Shown in pieces: positions 41,949-50,857 of a stretch of 64,000 nt of DNA. Each line of letters starts with the position of its first letter. Position 1 is the first letter of the stretch. Below the pieces are notes generated by a model, which saw only the letters and a list, made by a program, of their open reading frames with translations, did no database searches and was not told the origin of the DNA. The stretch is from an uncultured Collinsella sp. (GTDB lineage: Bacteria; Actinomycetota; Coriobacteriia; Coriobacteriales; Coriobacteriaceae), in assembly GCA_958439425.1 (NCBI GenBank), contig CAUBVH010000005.1:38083-102082 (forward strand), in the 5' to 3' direction. The position numbers were made by a program, and so were the translations under genes.

Positions 41949-43412
41949 ATGTCAGATACGAAGGCGAAGAAGACAAACAGACGTTTTAAGTTCAAATTAC
42001 CGCATGTCTATACGATCATGTTCTTGCTGATCGTTGTCTTTGCGGTCTTGACTTGGATCGTTCCCTCTGGTCAGTATCAGCGCAAGACGATTTCGACAGC
42101 GGCGGGCGAGCGTGAAGTCGCCGTTGCTGGAACCTATGAACAGGTCGATAAGAACTACACCGATTCCGAGACCGGCGAGACCATCAATTTGGGGCAGGAT
42201 ATCTTCGCGGTCCTGCAAGCGCCCACTAAGGGCATCCAGGAGGCTGCCGACGTCGTTGCGTTCGTCTTATTGATTGGCGGGTCGTTCGCAATCATCACCA
42301 AGACCAACGCTTTGAATGCCGGCATGAGCCGTGTGATTAAAAAGCTCAAGAACAAGGACATCCTCATCATTCCCATCACGATGACGTTGCTGTCCATTTG
42401 CGGCACCACGTTTGGTATGTCTGAGGAAGCCCTGCCGTTCTATGCCATCTTCATTCCCATCATGATGGGTATCGGTTATGACTCGATGACGGCATTCATC
42501 ATCTGCTTCCTTGGTCCTAACCTGGGATATTGCGCTTCGACCATCGATCCGTTTAATGTTTTGATCGCCCAGGGCATCATTGGCATCGAGGGCAATCCGC
42601 AACTGTGGCTGCGCGCCGTTTCTTGGGTCATCTTCACTGCCGTCGGTATCGCATGGGCCATGCGCTACGCCATGCGCGTCAAGAAAAACCCCGAGTCGTC
42701 CATTACGTACGAGGACGATAAGCTCAAGCGTATCGAGTTTTCCGTGACCGATGCCTCCATCGAGGAAGAGTTCACTACCCGTCAGAAGCTCGTGCTTATC
42801 GATTTTGCTTGCGGTATGGGCATTATCGTCTGGGGTCTTGTTACCCAGGGTTGGTACATGAATGAGATTTCCGCCGTGTTCCTTGGCATGGGCTTGCTTG
42901 CCGGTATCCTGGGCGGTCTTGACCAGCAGACGATTGCTGAGGAGTTCGTTAAAGGTCTCGCCGACTTTGCGTACGCCGCCATCGTTATCGGTATCGCTCG
43001 CGGTATTCTGGTCATCGCCGAGGGCGGCATGATCATCGACACCATCCTCCAGGCGCTCGCTACTGCGCTCGCCGGTGCACCCGCCGCCGTCTACACCACG
43101 TTTATGTATATCGTCCTTGGCCTGCTCTCTTTGCTGGTTCCCTCGAGTTCTGGACTTGCGGCGCTCACCATGCCCGTCATGGGTCCGCTGACCGAGCTTA
43201 TGGGCCTCAATCCCGAAGCTGCCGTTACCGCGCTCCAGTTTGCTAATCAGACCATCAACACCATCAGTCCCGTGGCGGGCATGACGGTCGCCGGCCTTGC
43301 CGTGGCTAAGATTTCGTTTGGCCAATGGTGGAAGACCATTTGGAAGTTCTTCATCTTCATGGTCGTCTTTGGCCTGATCGTAACGGCAATCTCTGGCATG
43401 CTTCCGGTGTAG
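41949..43412 (+). CDS. YfcC/DcuC-family membrane transporter
   Basis: 487 residues with about 12 hydrophobic helices, beginning KLPHVYTIMFLLIVVFAVLTWIVPSGQY, the YfcC-family start; YfcC proteins are secondary transporters of basic amino acids, peptides or dicarboxylates. Ribosome site TTGGAGG. In the context of a fructoselysine-type pathway it could import the Amadori compound or related lysine derivatives, replacing the APC-type FrlA permease of E. coli; that role is inference. Confidence 0.88.
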   Translation: MSDTKAKKTNRRFKFKLPHVYTIMFLLIVVFAVLTWIVPSGQYQRKTISTAAGEREVAVAGTYEQVDKNYTDSETGETINLGQDIFAVLQAPTKGIQEAADVVAFVLLIGGSFAIITKTNALNAGMSRVIKKLKNKDILIIPITMTLLSICGTTFGMSEEALPFYAIFIPIMMGIGYDSMTAFIICFLGPNLGYCASTIDPFNVLIAQGIIGIEGNPQLWLRAVSWVIFTAVGIAWAMRYAMRVKKNPESSITYEDDKLKRIEFSVTDASIEEEFTTRQKLVLIDFACGMGIIVWGLVTQGWYMNEISAVFLGMGLLAGILGGLDQQTIAEEFVKGLADFAYAAIVIGIARGILVIAEGGMIIDTILQALATALAGAPAAVYTTFMYIVLGLLSLLVPSSSGLAALTMPVMGPLTELMGLNPEAAVTALQFANQTINTISPVAGMTVAGLAVAKISFGQWWKTIWKFFIFMVVFGLIVTAISGMLPV

Positions 43413-43421
43413 GTGGTTGTG

Positions 43422-45005
43422 ATGTCTGATCGTTTGACGGTCCTGACGTCTAAGAGCGTCTTTACCGGTACGGGGGACCTGCCGTTTGAAGGTTTCGTAG
43501 CGGTCCGTGGCAATCGAATTGAGGCGGTTGGCACCAAGTGTGAGGTAGCTTCGTATTTGACCCAAGCGGACGAGGTAGTTGACCTGGGCGACCGCACCGT
43601 CATGCCTGGCCTGATCGATGTGCATACCTTCTATACAGGCTGGGCGCTGCGGACGTTGGGGTCTGATCTGTCCGGCATCGCTGATGCCAAAGAGGCCGTG
43701 TCGCTCTTGCGTGCATGGAAAGAAGATCATCCGGATTGCGCGGCGGCTTTTGGCCACAGCCTACCCGAAACGTTGGCATCGGATGCCGAGAACGCAAATA
43801 CGGCAGCTGTGTTTGACGATTGTTTTGGCGATATCCCTGTCGTCTGCTTTACACCGGGTGCGGAGACCTGCGTTCTCAATGCTGCCGCCAGTGCACGATA
43901 CGGCTTTACACCCCAGGCGTGCTATGCCGAGAAGATCTGGCGCATGATGAGCGATTTCCTCGCGCTGCCCGAGGTACGTGCGGGGTATTCGGACTACATG
44001 AGCATGCTTAACGAGCGCGGCGTTACCGCCATCAAGGAGATGGCGTTTGATGACTACTACGGTTTTGCCGACGAAATGGCTCGCCGTGAGGAATCTGGTG
44101 AGCTGACGGTTCGCGTCTCTATGATGTCGCAGCCGGTGGGTGCCGGTGCAAATCTGTCATATGCTCGCGAGGCACGAGAGCGCTTCCGGGGTCCGTTCGT
44201 TCGTTTTTCTGGCTTCAACCGTATGACCGATCGAGGCGTATGGGCGGGGCTTGCCGAGATGATTGACCCCTATGAGGACACGGCCGATGCGGGCGCTGCC
44301 GGCAAGACGGTTGTCGAGGAGCCCGAGTGGGATCTGATTGAGAACGAGCTGCGCGCAATTGATGCTGACGGCTTCCGATATTCCTTGCATTGCCAGGGCG
44401 ATGGCGCCGTTCGTCGCACCGTGGCGCTCTATGCCTCGCTGCCTCGAGACGAGCATGGACGGTTGCTTCGCCGCCATGCGATTACCGATCTCGAGAACTC
44501 TGATCCGACCGATCTTGTCAAGTTTGGCAAGTTAGGTGGAATTTGCGAGGTCTATCCGCAGATTTTGACGCTGGACCGGCGCGAGGATTGCCTGTCGATG
44601 ATGCGTCGACAAATTGGCGAGACGCGACTTTTGCACAGCTGGAATCGCCGCGGCATGGAAGATTCCGGATGCACGGTGTGCTGTGGTACGGATTTGCCGC
44701 TGCTGATTCCGAGCCTGGGCGAGTCAATCTACAGCGCGTGCGGCGGATTCTTCGACGATGGACTGCCCGTGAATGAGGCCAACGCTCTGACACTTGTCGA
44801 GCTCTTGCGCGCTTGGACTGCCGGGGGCGCGTACGATCTGATGCGCGAAGACGAACTGGGTACGCTCGAGGTCGGCAAGCTTGCCGATATCTGCGCGCTC
44901 GATCGGGATGTGTTCGACCTCGATTATCGCGACGCACGCGATCTTTCGGTTGATATGACGATGTCGGACGGACAAATCGTGTTTGATCGAAATAAGGAGG
45001 CATAA
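43422..45005 (+). CDS. YtcJ-like amidohydrolase (amidohydrolase 3 family)
   Basis: 527 residues. Composite beta domain at both ends and a TIM-barrel centre. The first metal motif reads MPGLIDVHTFY, where the usual second His of HxH is replaced by Phe; further candidates are HCQGDGAV and CCGTDLPLLIP. The altered motif suggests a mononuclear site. Possible task: hydrolysing an N-acyl or amide bond to release the substrate used downstream. Its start lies 9 bases after the permease stop. A GTG at 43413 is an alternative start. Confidence 0.85.
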   Translation: MSDRLTVLTSKSVFTGTGDLPFEGFVAVRGNRIEAVGTKCEVASYLTQADEVVDLGDRTVMPGLIDVHTFYTGWALRTLGSDLSGIADAKEAVSLLRAWKEDHPDCAAAFGHSLPETLASDAENANTAAVFDDCFGDIPVVCFTPGAETCVLNAAASARYGFTPQACYAEKIWRMMSDFLALPEVRAGYSDYMSMLNERGVTAIKEMAFDDYYGFADEMARREESGELTVRVSMMSQPVGAGANLSYAREARERFRGPFVRFSGFNRMTDRGVWAGLAEMIDPYEDTADAGAAGKTVVEEPEWDLIENELRAIDADGFRYSLHCQGDGAVRRTVALYASLPRDEHGRLLRRHAITDLENSDPTDLVKFGKLGGICEVYPQILTLDRREDCLSMMRRQIGETRLLHSWNRRGMEDSGCTVCCGTDLPLLIPSLGESIYSACGGFFDDGLPVNEANALTLVELLRAWTAGGAYDLMREDELGTLEVGKLADICALDRDVFDLDYRDARDLSVDMTMSDGQIVFDRNKEA

Positions 45006-45006
45006 G

Positions 45007-45858
45007 ATGTCTGAATCCAAACCGACGCTGCGCCGCGAACAGATTGCGGGCATGAATATCCACTACATCATGTGGTCGCTCGATTACTTCCTTGATGTGC
45101 AGCAGCGTTTGGGCTTTGAGTCCATTGAGCTGTGGTGTGCAGAGCCGCATGTGACACTCGACCATACGGGCTACTTTGAGGCTGAGGTCCTGGCGAAAAA
45201 GGCTGCAGACCGTGGGCTTAGGTATCGTACTCTGTGCCCCGAGAATGTTGTCTATCCTTGGCAGTACTGCGCACGCAAACCGCTGCATGAACAGCGCAGC
45301 CTGGCGTACTTTAAGCACGGCATTGAGCTTGCCGAGGTACTTGGGTGCGACCGTATGTCCGTCAACTCGGGCTGGGGCGACTGGGACGAGGACCGCGAGG
45401 AAGCCTGGAAGCGCAGTCGCGAGCACTTGTCCATTCTGGCGGAGTATGCCGGCGAGCACGGTCTGGTGCTTACGATGGAAAGCCTGCGTCCCGAGGAGAG
45501 CAACCTTGTGACGACGGTTTCCGATGCGAAGCGCATGATTGACGAGGTCGCGAGCCCGTACTTACAGCCCATGGTTGATACAACCGCGATGGGCGTTGCG
45601 GGCGAGACGCTCGAGGACTGGTTTGCCGCCTTTGGTGATGGGGCAATTCACGAGATGCACTTTATCGACGGTGATCCGTATGGCCATCTGGTGTGGGGCG
45701 ATGGCAAGCACGATATGGACGCCTTCGTTGCCACGCTCAACGCCCATGGTTTCGACGGCATGCTGGGCCAGGAAATCACGGACGGTCGTTACTACGATGA
45801 CCCGGCCGCGGCAGATGCCAAGAACATGGCCGCATTCGAGAAATATCTGATTGACTAA
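45007..45858 (+). CDS. frlC: Sugar isomerase/epimerase of the xylose-isomerase fold (FrlC-like)
   Basis: 283 residues, AP-endonuclease-2/TIM-barrel fold. Typical metal-site segments: ELWCAEPHVTLD, TMESLRPEESN (Glu), PMVDTTAMGVAG (Asp) and HEMHFIDGDPYGHLVWGDG. Closest functional match is fructoselysine 3-epimerase (FrlC), judged by these motifs and by the adjoining SIS and PfkB genes. It starts one base after the previous stop with AAGGAGG. Confidence 0.82.
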   Translation: MSESKPTLRREQIAGMNIHYIMWSLDYFLDVQQRLGFESIELWCAEPHVTLDHTGYFEAEVLAKKAADRGLRYRTLCPENVVYPWQYCARKPLHEQRSLAYFKHGIELAEVLGCDRMSVNSGWGDWDEDREEAWKRSREHLSILAEYAGEHGLVLTMESLRPEESNLVTTVSDAKRMIDEVASPYLQPMVDTTAMGVAGETLEDWFAAFGDGAIHEMHFIDGDPYGHLVWGDGKHDMDAFVATLNAHGFDGMLGQEITDGRYYDDPAAADAKNMAAFEKYLID

Positions 45859-45920
45859 AACAACTATCGGCCACGCAACCAACGTCATTAATTGCGGGCC
45901 AAATAAGAAAGGAACTGGAT

Positions 45921-46889
45921 ATGAACGCACACGATCTGATCAAAGAGGCAATTGCCGAGAAGGGCAAGTTCGACAGCGTCTACTGGATTGCTTGCGGTGG
46001 CTCCATGATCGATTTGATCCCGGCTCATGAGCTTCTGCAGCGCGAGGCAACCACCTTCACTTCGTATATCTATACGGCTCGCGAGTTTGATATCATGCGT
46101 CCGCGTCGTCTGGGCGAGAAGTCCCTGGTCATTGCTTGCAGCCACAGTGGCAACACCCCCGAGGTCGTCGAGGGCTGCGAGATTGCCCTTGCTGCCGGCG
46201 CTACGGTGATCGCCCAGACCGACAACGCTGGATCCAAGATTGACTCCGGCAAGTGGACCACGTGGGTCTACCCGTGGGGCGAGGGCGTGCCGCAGGCCGA
46301 GGTCCCCGCTGGCATTTCGCTGTCGCTTGCGGCCGAGCTGCTCGATCAGCAGGAGGGCTACGCCGATCTTGCCGATATGTATGCCGGTATCGCCGAGATG
46401 GATAAGATTCTTCCCCCGGCACGTGAGAAGGTAAATGCCGAGCTGGGCGATCGTTTTGCCAAGCTTTGCCAGGAGCACGAGTTCTTCTATATTCTGGGCA
46501 GCGGTCCCAACTTTAGCCAGACCTACGGTTTCGCTATCTGCTCTCTTATGGAGATGCAGTGGCAGCACTGCAGCTACATCCACTCTGCCGAGTACTTCCA
46601 CGGCCCCTTCGAGGCTACTCAGGATGGCGTTTTTTACTTCCTGCAGATGGGTTCCAGCGAGTGCCGTGCTGTGGACGAGCGCGCCCTGGCGTTCCTTAAG
46701 ACGCATACCGATACGCTGATGGTGCTCGATGCCAAGGAGTACGGTATGGAAGCCGTGCCGGCGAGCGTCCGTGCCTATCTGGACCCGGTGCTGTTCTACG
46801 CCATGAACTGCGAGCTGCGTGCCGCACGCGGCAAGGTGTTTGATCACGATCCCGATTTCCGCCGCTATATGGGTGTTGTCGAGTACTAG
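45921..46889 (+). CDS. frlB: SIS-domain fructosamine-6-phosphate deglycase (FrlB-like)
   Basis: 322 residues, two SIS domains. VYWIACGGSMIDLIPA and ACSHSGNTPEVVEGCEIA are sugar-phosphate loops; ILGSGPNFSQTYGFAICSLMEMQW and SAEYFHGPFEA (catalytic Glu/His region) mark the deglycase/isomerase group. FrlB splits fructoselysine-6-P into lysine and glucose-6-P, which would feed the nearby glycolysis gene product Pgi. Ribosome site AAAGGAA. Specificity for lysine versus other amino acids is not readable. Confidence 0.88.
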   Translation: MNAHDLIKEAIAEKGKFDSVYWIACGGSMIDLIPAHELLQREATTFTSYIYTAREFDIMRPRRLGEKSLVIACSHSGNTPEVVEGCEIALAAGATVIAQTDNAGSKIDSGKWTTWVYPWGEGVPQAEVPAGISLSLAAELLDQQEGYADLADMYAGIAEMDKILPPAREKVNAELGDRFAKLCQEHEFFYILGSGPNFSQTYGFAICSLMEMQWQHCSYIHSAEYFHGPFEATQDGVFYFLQMGSSECRAVDERALAFLKTHTDTLMVLDAKEYGMEAVPASVRAYLDPVLFYAMNCELRAARGKVFDHDPDFRRYMGVVEY

Positions 46890-46903
46890 AAGGGGCAAAG
46901 GCC

Positions 46904-47767
46904 ATGGCATTTAACGTTAACGCGCTCGGATTTGGCGACAACGTCGTCGATCGCTACGAGCATATCCACACCATGTATCCTGGCGGCAACGCGGTGAACT
47001 TCGCCGTTTATGCCAAGAAATGCGGTGCCGCACGCTCCGCATACATGGGCATTTTTGGCAATGACGCCGCTGCCGAGCATGTCATTGCAAGCCTCGAGGA
47101 TGAGGGTATCGAACTTGACAAGTGCGAGCAGATGATTGGCGAGAACGGAGCGGCTCGCGTGACCGTCGTTGACGGTGACCGTGTCTTCCTCGGATCCAAC
47201 GAGGGCGGTATCCGTGGCGATGCGCGCTATGTCCTCGATCGCTTTGACCTTTCGTACATGAAGCAGTTCGATGTGGTTCATTCGGGCAACTATTGCTTTA
47301 CCGAGCGCGAGCTGCCCAAGTTGAAGGCTGCGGGCGTCACCGTCTCTTTTGACTTTTCGGACGACTCCACCGACGAGTACTACGAGCAGATTGCGCCCTA
47401 CGTCGATTTTGCTTTCTTTAGTGCGGCGGATGCCGCGAGTGAGGACGAGATTCGCGAGCGTCTGGCATGGGTGAAGGGCCTGGGTCCGCGTTTTGTGTCG
47501 GCTACGGCGGGCGCCGAGGGCTGCATTGCTTACGACGGCGAGCGTTATTACCGCCAGCTGGCTAAACCGGTAACGGACATGAAGGACACCATGGGGGCGG
47601 GCGACTCGTTCCTCACCTCGTTTTTGATGTGCTATCTCGATTCCGCCAAGCGTGGTGAGGATGGCGCCGAGGCCATCGAGCGCGCGCTCGACTTTGCTGC
47701 CGGGTTTGCCTCGACCGTGTGCGGCATGGAAGGTTCTTGGGGCCACGGAGCACCAATCGTCGAATAG
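46904..47767 (+). CDS. frlD: PfkB-family kinase 1 (fructoselysine-6-kinase-like)
   Basis: 287 residues. YPGGNAVNFAVYAKKCG near the N-terminus is the PfkB substrate loop and DTMGAGDSFLTSFL the ATP/anion-hole motif with catalytic Asp. By order (SIS gene then kinase) it corresponds to FrlD, phosphorylating the Amadori compound at C6 before FrlB acts. Starts 15 bases after frlB with AAGGGG upstream. A terminator-like hairpin follows. Confidence 0.87.
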   Translation: MAFNVNALGFGDNVVDRYEHIHTMYPGGNAVNFAVYAKKCGAARSAYMGIFGNDAAAEHVIASLEDEGIELDKCEQMIGENGAARVTVVDGDRVFLGSNEGGIRGDARYVLDRFDLSYMKQFDVVHSGNYCFTERELPKLKAAGVTVSFDFSDDSTDEYYEQIAPYVDFAFFSAADAASEDEIRERLAWVKGLGPRFVSATAGAEGCIAYDGERYYRQLAKPVTDMKDTMGAGDSFLTSFLMCYLDSAKRGEDGAEAIERALDFAAGFASTVCGMEGSWGHGAPIVE

Positions 47768-47837
47768 CTTAAGAAAGCGTACGGCGGTCTGGCTATGAGG
47801 CCTTGGACAGCCGATGCAAAACAATAAGCGAAACGCG

Positions 47838-47872
47838 AAAAGGGGGCTCGCCATGTGGTGGGTCCCCTTTTG
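47838..47872 (+). terminator. Intrinsic terminator between the two PfkB kinase genes
   Basis: AAAAGGGGG (from 47838) and TCCCCTTTT (to 47871) pair around a 16-base loop containing a smaller pairing. It sits within the otherwise continuous catabolic block, dividing the frl-like part from the second part; partial read-through would set a downshift in expression. Confidence 0.75.
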
Positions 47873-47888
47873 AACATTGGAGAAGACC

Positions 47889-48689
47889 ATGGGTATTAAA
47901 GCGTGTGCGGCTGGTTTTTGCTGTGCGGACGTCTATCAAAACATCGGCGTGTTCTATCCGACTGGCAATGGCATTGACTGGGGTATCCATCTTGCACGAA
48001 TGGGCGTTTCGGTATCCGCCGTGTCGGTTGTCGGCAAGGACGAGTACGGAGACAAGATGAGAGAGGCGCTGGCCGCCGAGGGGTTCGATATCTCACATCT
48101 GCGGGTGGAGGATGGCGACACCTCGGTGATGCTCATGGCATTGAAAGACGGCGTCGATCGCGTGCATCTCGAGGCAATCGATGGCGTAATGGAGACATAT
48201 CGTCCGAATGAAGATGACCGGGCGTTTATCCTAGAGCATGACATCATCCATACCGACCTGTTTGGCAATTGTTTGGACCTCCTGCCCGAATGGCATGATG
48301 CGGGCAAGACGGTGGTTATGGACTTCTCGGTGTTCAGCCAGGATCCCGAATATGCCTGCGAGGCTCATTTTCCTTACGTAGACTATGCATTCATGTCGTT
48401 TGAAGAGGACACTCCGGAGCTGCGTGATTGGGTGCGTCACGTACAGGAGTTGGGACCGCGGGTGGCAGTTGCCACGCTTGGCGAGAAGGGAAGCATTGCC
48501 TATGACGGTGAGCGCTTCTATGAGTGCGGAATCGTACCGGCGGAGAAGGTCGTTAATACCGTGGGTGCCGGCGACTCGTATATCGCCGGGTTTACCAAGG
48601 GCGTGATCGATGGCCTTGATATTCCGGCGTGTATGAAGGCGGGCGCTGAGCTGTCGTCCCGAGTGATTGGTTCGTTTGAGCCGTACTAG
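47889..48689 (+). CDS. PfkB-family kinase 2
   Basis: 266 residues. VFYPTGNGIDWGIHLARMGV aligns with the PfkB substrate loop but has TGN instead of GGN; NTVGAGDSYIAGFTKGV carries the catalytic Asp. It is clearly divergent from kinase 1 (few shared residues outside the motifs), so it probably phosphorylates a different sugar derivative or is an FrlD variant of other specificity. ATG 47889 with TTGGAG; a TTG at 47877 is an in-frame alternative. Confidence 0.85.
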   Translation: MGIKACAAGFCCADVYQNIGVFYPTGNGIDWGIHLARMGVSVSAVSVVGKDEYGDKMREALAAEGFDISHLRVEDGDTSVMLMALKDGVDRVHLEAIDGVMETYRPNEDDRAFILEHDIIHTDLFGNCLDLLPEWHDAGKTVVMDFSVFSQDPEYACEAHFPYVDYAFMSFEEDTPELRDWVRHVQELGPRVAVATLGEKGSIAYDGERFYECGIVPAEKVVNTVGAGDSYIAGFTKGVIDGLDIPACMKAGAELSSRVIGSFEPY

Positions 48690-48716
48690 GGTCAAATGCC
48701 TGGAAAGGAGTACGAA

Positions 48717-49577
48717 ATGGTTATCGACATGTTGGTCCATCCTATGCTCTACGGCGAGATCTGTACGCCGGGTGATGAGCCTGATGGATTCGGTTTTTGG
48801 TCACGAGAATTTGGTATGGGGCATATGGGCCCCATGGATTGGGATGAGCTTCAAGTCGAGATGGACGTCTGCGATGTGCAGAAGAGTGTGCTCATGCCGC
48901 TCGATGTAACCACGGCATGCGGAGGGCATTTTGGCACCAATGACCAGATTGCCATGCTGGTTGCCGCGCATCCCGATCGTCTGTGGGGATTTGCGAGCGT
49001 AGATCCGCAGGTGAGCGGTGCCGCAGGCGAATTGGAGCGCGCCTTTACCGAGTTGGGGGCAAAGGGGCTTTGCCTGCATCCGGCAAAGCAGGGTTTTGCC
49101 CCCGATGATGCTGTGGCCGAGCCGCTTTATGAGCTGTGCGAGCGCTATAACAAGCCGGTGGTTTTCCATGCCGGTATGTCTTGGGAGCCGGGTGCAGAGC
49201 TCTCGCGCAGTAACCCGCTTGCATTTGAGCACACAATCGCAACGCATCCAAATGTGCGTTTTAGTTTGACCCACTTTGGCTGGCCCTGGGTGCGCGAGAC
49301 CGTGGCGATGCTGCTCAAGTATCCCAACTGCTACGCGGACACCTCTATCACTTATATCGATTCGCCCGAGGAGATGATGCAGCGTCTTTTCACGGTCGAT
49401 ATGGGGCCGCTGTGGTATGAGCGCGCGCTATCGCATCAAGTGATGTTCGCCAGCAATACGCCGCGCTTCCGTGCATTCAAACTCAAGCGGGCGCTCGATA
49501 CCGTGCCCATGCGCGATGATGCGCGAGAAAGGCTCTACTGGGGTAATGCCCTGCGTTTTCTTGAAGGGGATGAGTGA
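48717..49577 (+). CDS. Amidohydrolase-2-type (ACMSD-like) TIM-barrel hydrolase
   Basis: 286 residues. The N-terminal motif MVIDMLVHPM stands where the HxH pair is normally found, with only one His. Later VVFHAGMSWEPG and SLTHFGWPW provide further His ligands and MFASNTPRF is where the final Asp usually lies. It belongs to the amidohydrolase-2 group (decarboxylases, lactonases). Ribosome site AAAGGAG. A lactone or cyclic intermediate of the pathway is a plausible substrate, not shown by sequence. Confidence 0.82.
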   Translation: MVIDMLVHPMLYGEICTPGDEPDGFGFWSREFGMGHMGPMDWDELQVEMDVCDVQKSVLMPLDVTTACGGHFGTNDQIAMLVAAHPDRLWGFASVDPQVSGAAGELERAFTELGAKGLCLHPAKQGFAPDDAVAEPLYELCERYNKPVVFHAGMSWEPGAELSRSNPLAFEHTIATHPNVRFSLTHFGWPWVRETVAMLLKYPNCYADTSITYIDSPEEMMQRLFTVDMGPLWYERALSHQVMFASNTPRFRAFKLKRALDTVPMRDDARERLYWGNALRFLEGDE

Positions 49578-49579
49578 AC

Positions 49580-50008
49580 ATGGTGACGCTCGAGACATTG
49601 AGCTATCTATCGACTGCTCCGGACCAGTTCATCGATATTACCGAGGACGTGCACGCTGCCATCGAACGCAGCTCGGTGACCAATGGCTTGGCGGCGATTA
49701 TTTTGTCGCATACGACCTGCGGAATCGTGGTAAACGAGGGGCTGCCCTGCGTGGAGACGGATCTTATGGAGACGCTTGATCGCATCGCCCCACTCGATGC
49801 CCCCTATGCGCATGCACACTTCCTGCCGAGCTATGGAGCCACCGGTAACAACTCCTGTGGGCATATCAAGAGCATGATTTGTGGAAACAGTTGCTTCTTT
49901 CCCGTCCAAGATGGCCACATCGTGTGCGGAGGTGCCCAGAACATCTATCTTGCGGAGTTTGACGGTCCGCAGAAGCGAAAAGTGTACGTCGAGGTGCTGG
50001 GGGAGTAA
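49580..50008 (+). CDS. YjbQ family protein (UPF0047)
   Basis: 142 residues, full family length. LSHTTCGIVVNEG and GHIKSMICGNSCFFPVQDGHI followed by IYLAEFDGPQKRKV are the family's conserved blocks, with His residues that could bind metal. YjbQ proteins are small beta-proteins of unsettled biochemical role. The ATG at 49580 follows the upstream stop by two bases, so it is translationally coupled to the amidohydrolase. Its place inside a sugar-catabolic operon is a rare functional hint. Confidence 0.88.
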   Translation: MVTLETLSYLSTAPDQFIDITEDVHAAIERSSVTNGLAAIILSHTTCGIVVNEGLPCVETDLMETLDRIAPLDAPYAHAHFLPSYGATGNNSCGHIKSMICGNSCFFPVQDGHIVCGGAQNIYLAEFDGPQKRKVYVEVLGE

Positions 50009-50041
50009 CGTCCCTGCAATAACCCTATGAAGGAGCACGTT

Positions 50042-50851
50042 ATGTCGTTTCTAACCTCGATGTTCAAGACCGAAAAGCCGGTTATCGGAATGCTGCACCT
50101 GCGTCCTCTGCCGGGCGATCCACTGTATTACCCGGGCGGAAGCGTGTCACAGGTCGTGGAAGCCGCCAAGCGCGATCTCGAGGCGTTGCAGCAGGGCGGT
50201 GTCGATGGCATTTTGATTACCAATGAGCTCTCGATGCCCTATGAGCAGCATGTTTCTCCCTCAACCCTTGCATCGATGGGCTTTGTAATCGGGGCTCTAT
50301 CCCATGATCTGTCGACTCCTTGGGGAGCTGAGGCTATTTACGATGGCGATGCCACAATCGAGCTGTGCGCTGCCGTCGACGCGCAGTTCACACGCTGTAA
50401 TTTTTGCGGTGCCTGGGCCGGTGATCTCGGGCTGATTAACCGAGATTTCGCTCACACCATGCGTCGCAAGGCGGCGCTGCGCCTGGACGACCTCAAGCTT
50501 TTTCACTTCATCACGAGCGAGGGGGAGGTTTATCTCAACGACCGCACGACTGCGGACATTGCCGATTCACTTCTCTTTAATTGCCTACCGGATGCGATGG
50601 TCATCGGCGGTTCGGCTGCCGGTCGTGGCGCTTCGGGCGAGCTTGCCGATGAGGTCCGCGAGCGTGTTGACCAAGTACCTGTGGTATGTGGTACCGGTTG
50701 TCGCGAAAATACCGTGGCTGACGTATTTGCTCACTACGATGGCGCGTTTGTCGGCACGTGCTTAAAGCGCGACGGAAAGCTGGATGCCCCGGTCGATGTT
50801 GAGCGGGTAGCTCGTTTTATGGCTACCGCTCGTACGGCGCGAGGGGAGTAG
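50042..50851 (+). CDS. BtpA/SgcQ family TIM-barrel protein
   Basis: 269 residues. KPVIGMLHLRPLPGDPLY is the family's N-terminal signature; GVDGILITNE and PVVCGTGCRENTVADVF follow in barrel order. SgcQ homologues occur in carbohydrate operons but have no agreed reaction. Ribosome site GAAGGAG before the ATG at 50042. It lies between yjbQ-type and FGGY kinase genes, so it may process a phosphorylated or a carbonyl intermediate. Confidence 0.88.
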   Translation: MSFLTSMFKTEKPVIGMLHLRPLPGDPLYYPGGSVSQVVEAAKRDLEALQQGGVDGILITNELSMPYEQHVSPSTLASMGFVIGALSHDLSTPWGAEAIYDGDATIELCAAVDAQFTRCNFCGAWAGDLGLINRDFAHTMRRKAALRLDDLKLFHFITSEGEVYLNDRTTADIADSLLFNCLPDAMVIGGSAAGRGASGELADEVRERVDQVPVVCGTGCRENTVADVFAHYDGAFVGTCLKRDGKLDAPVDVERVARFMATARTARGE

Positions 50852-50857
50852 GCACCT

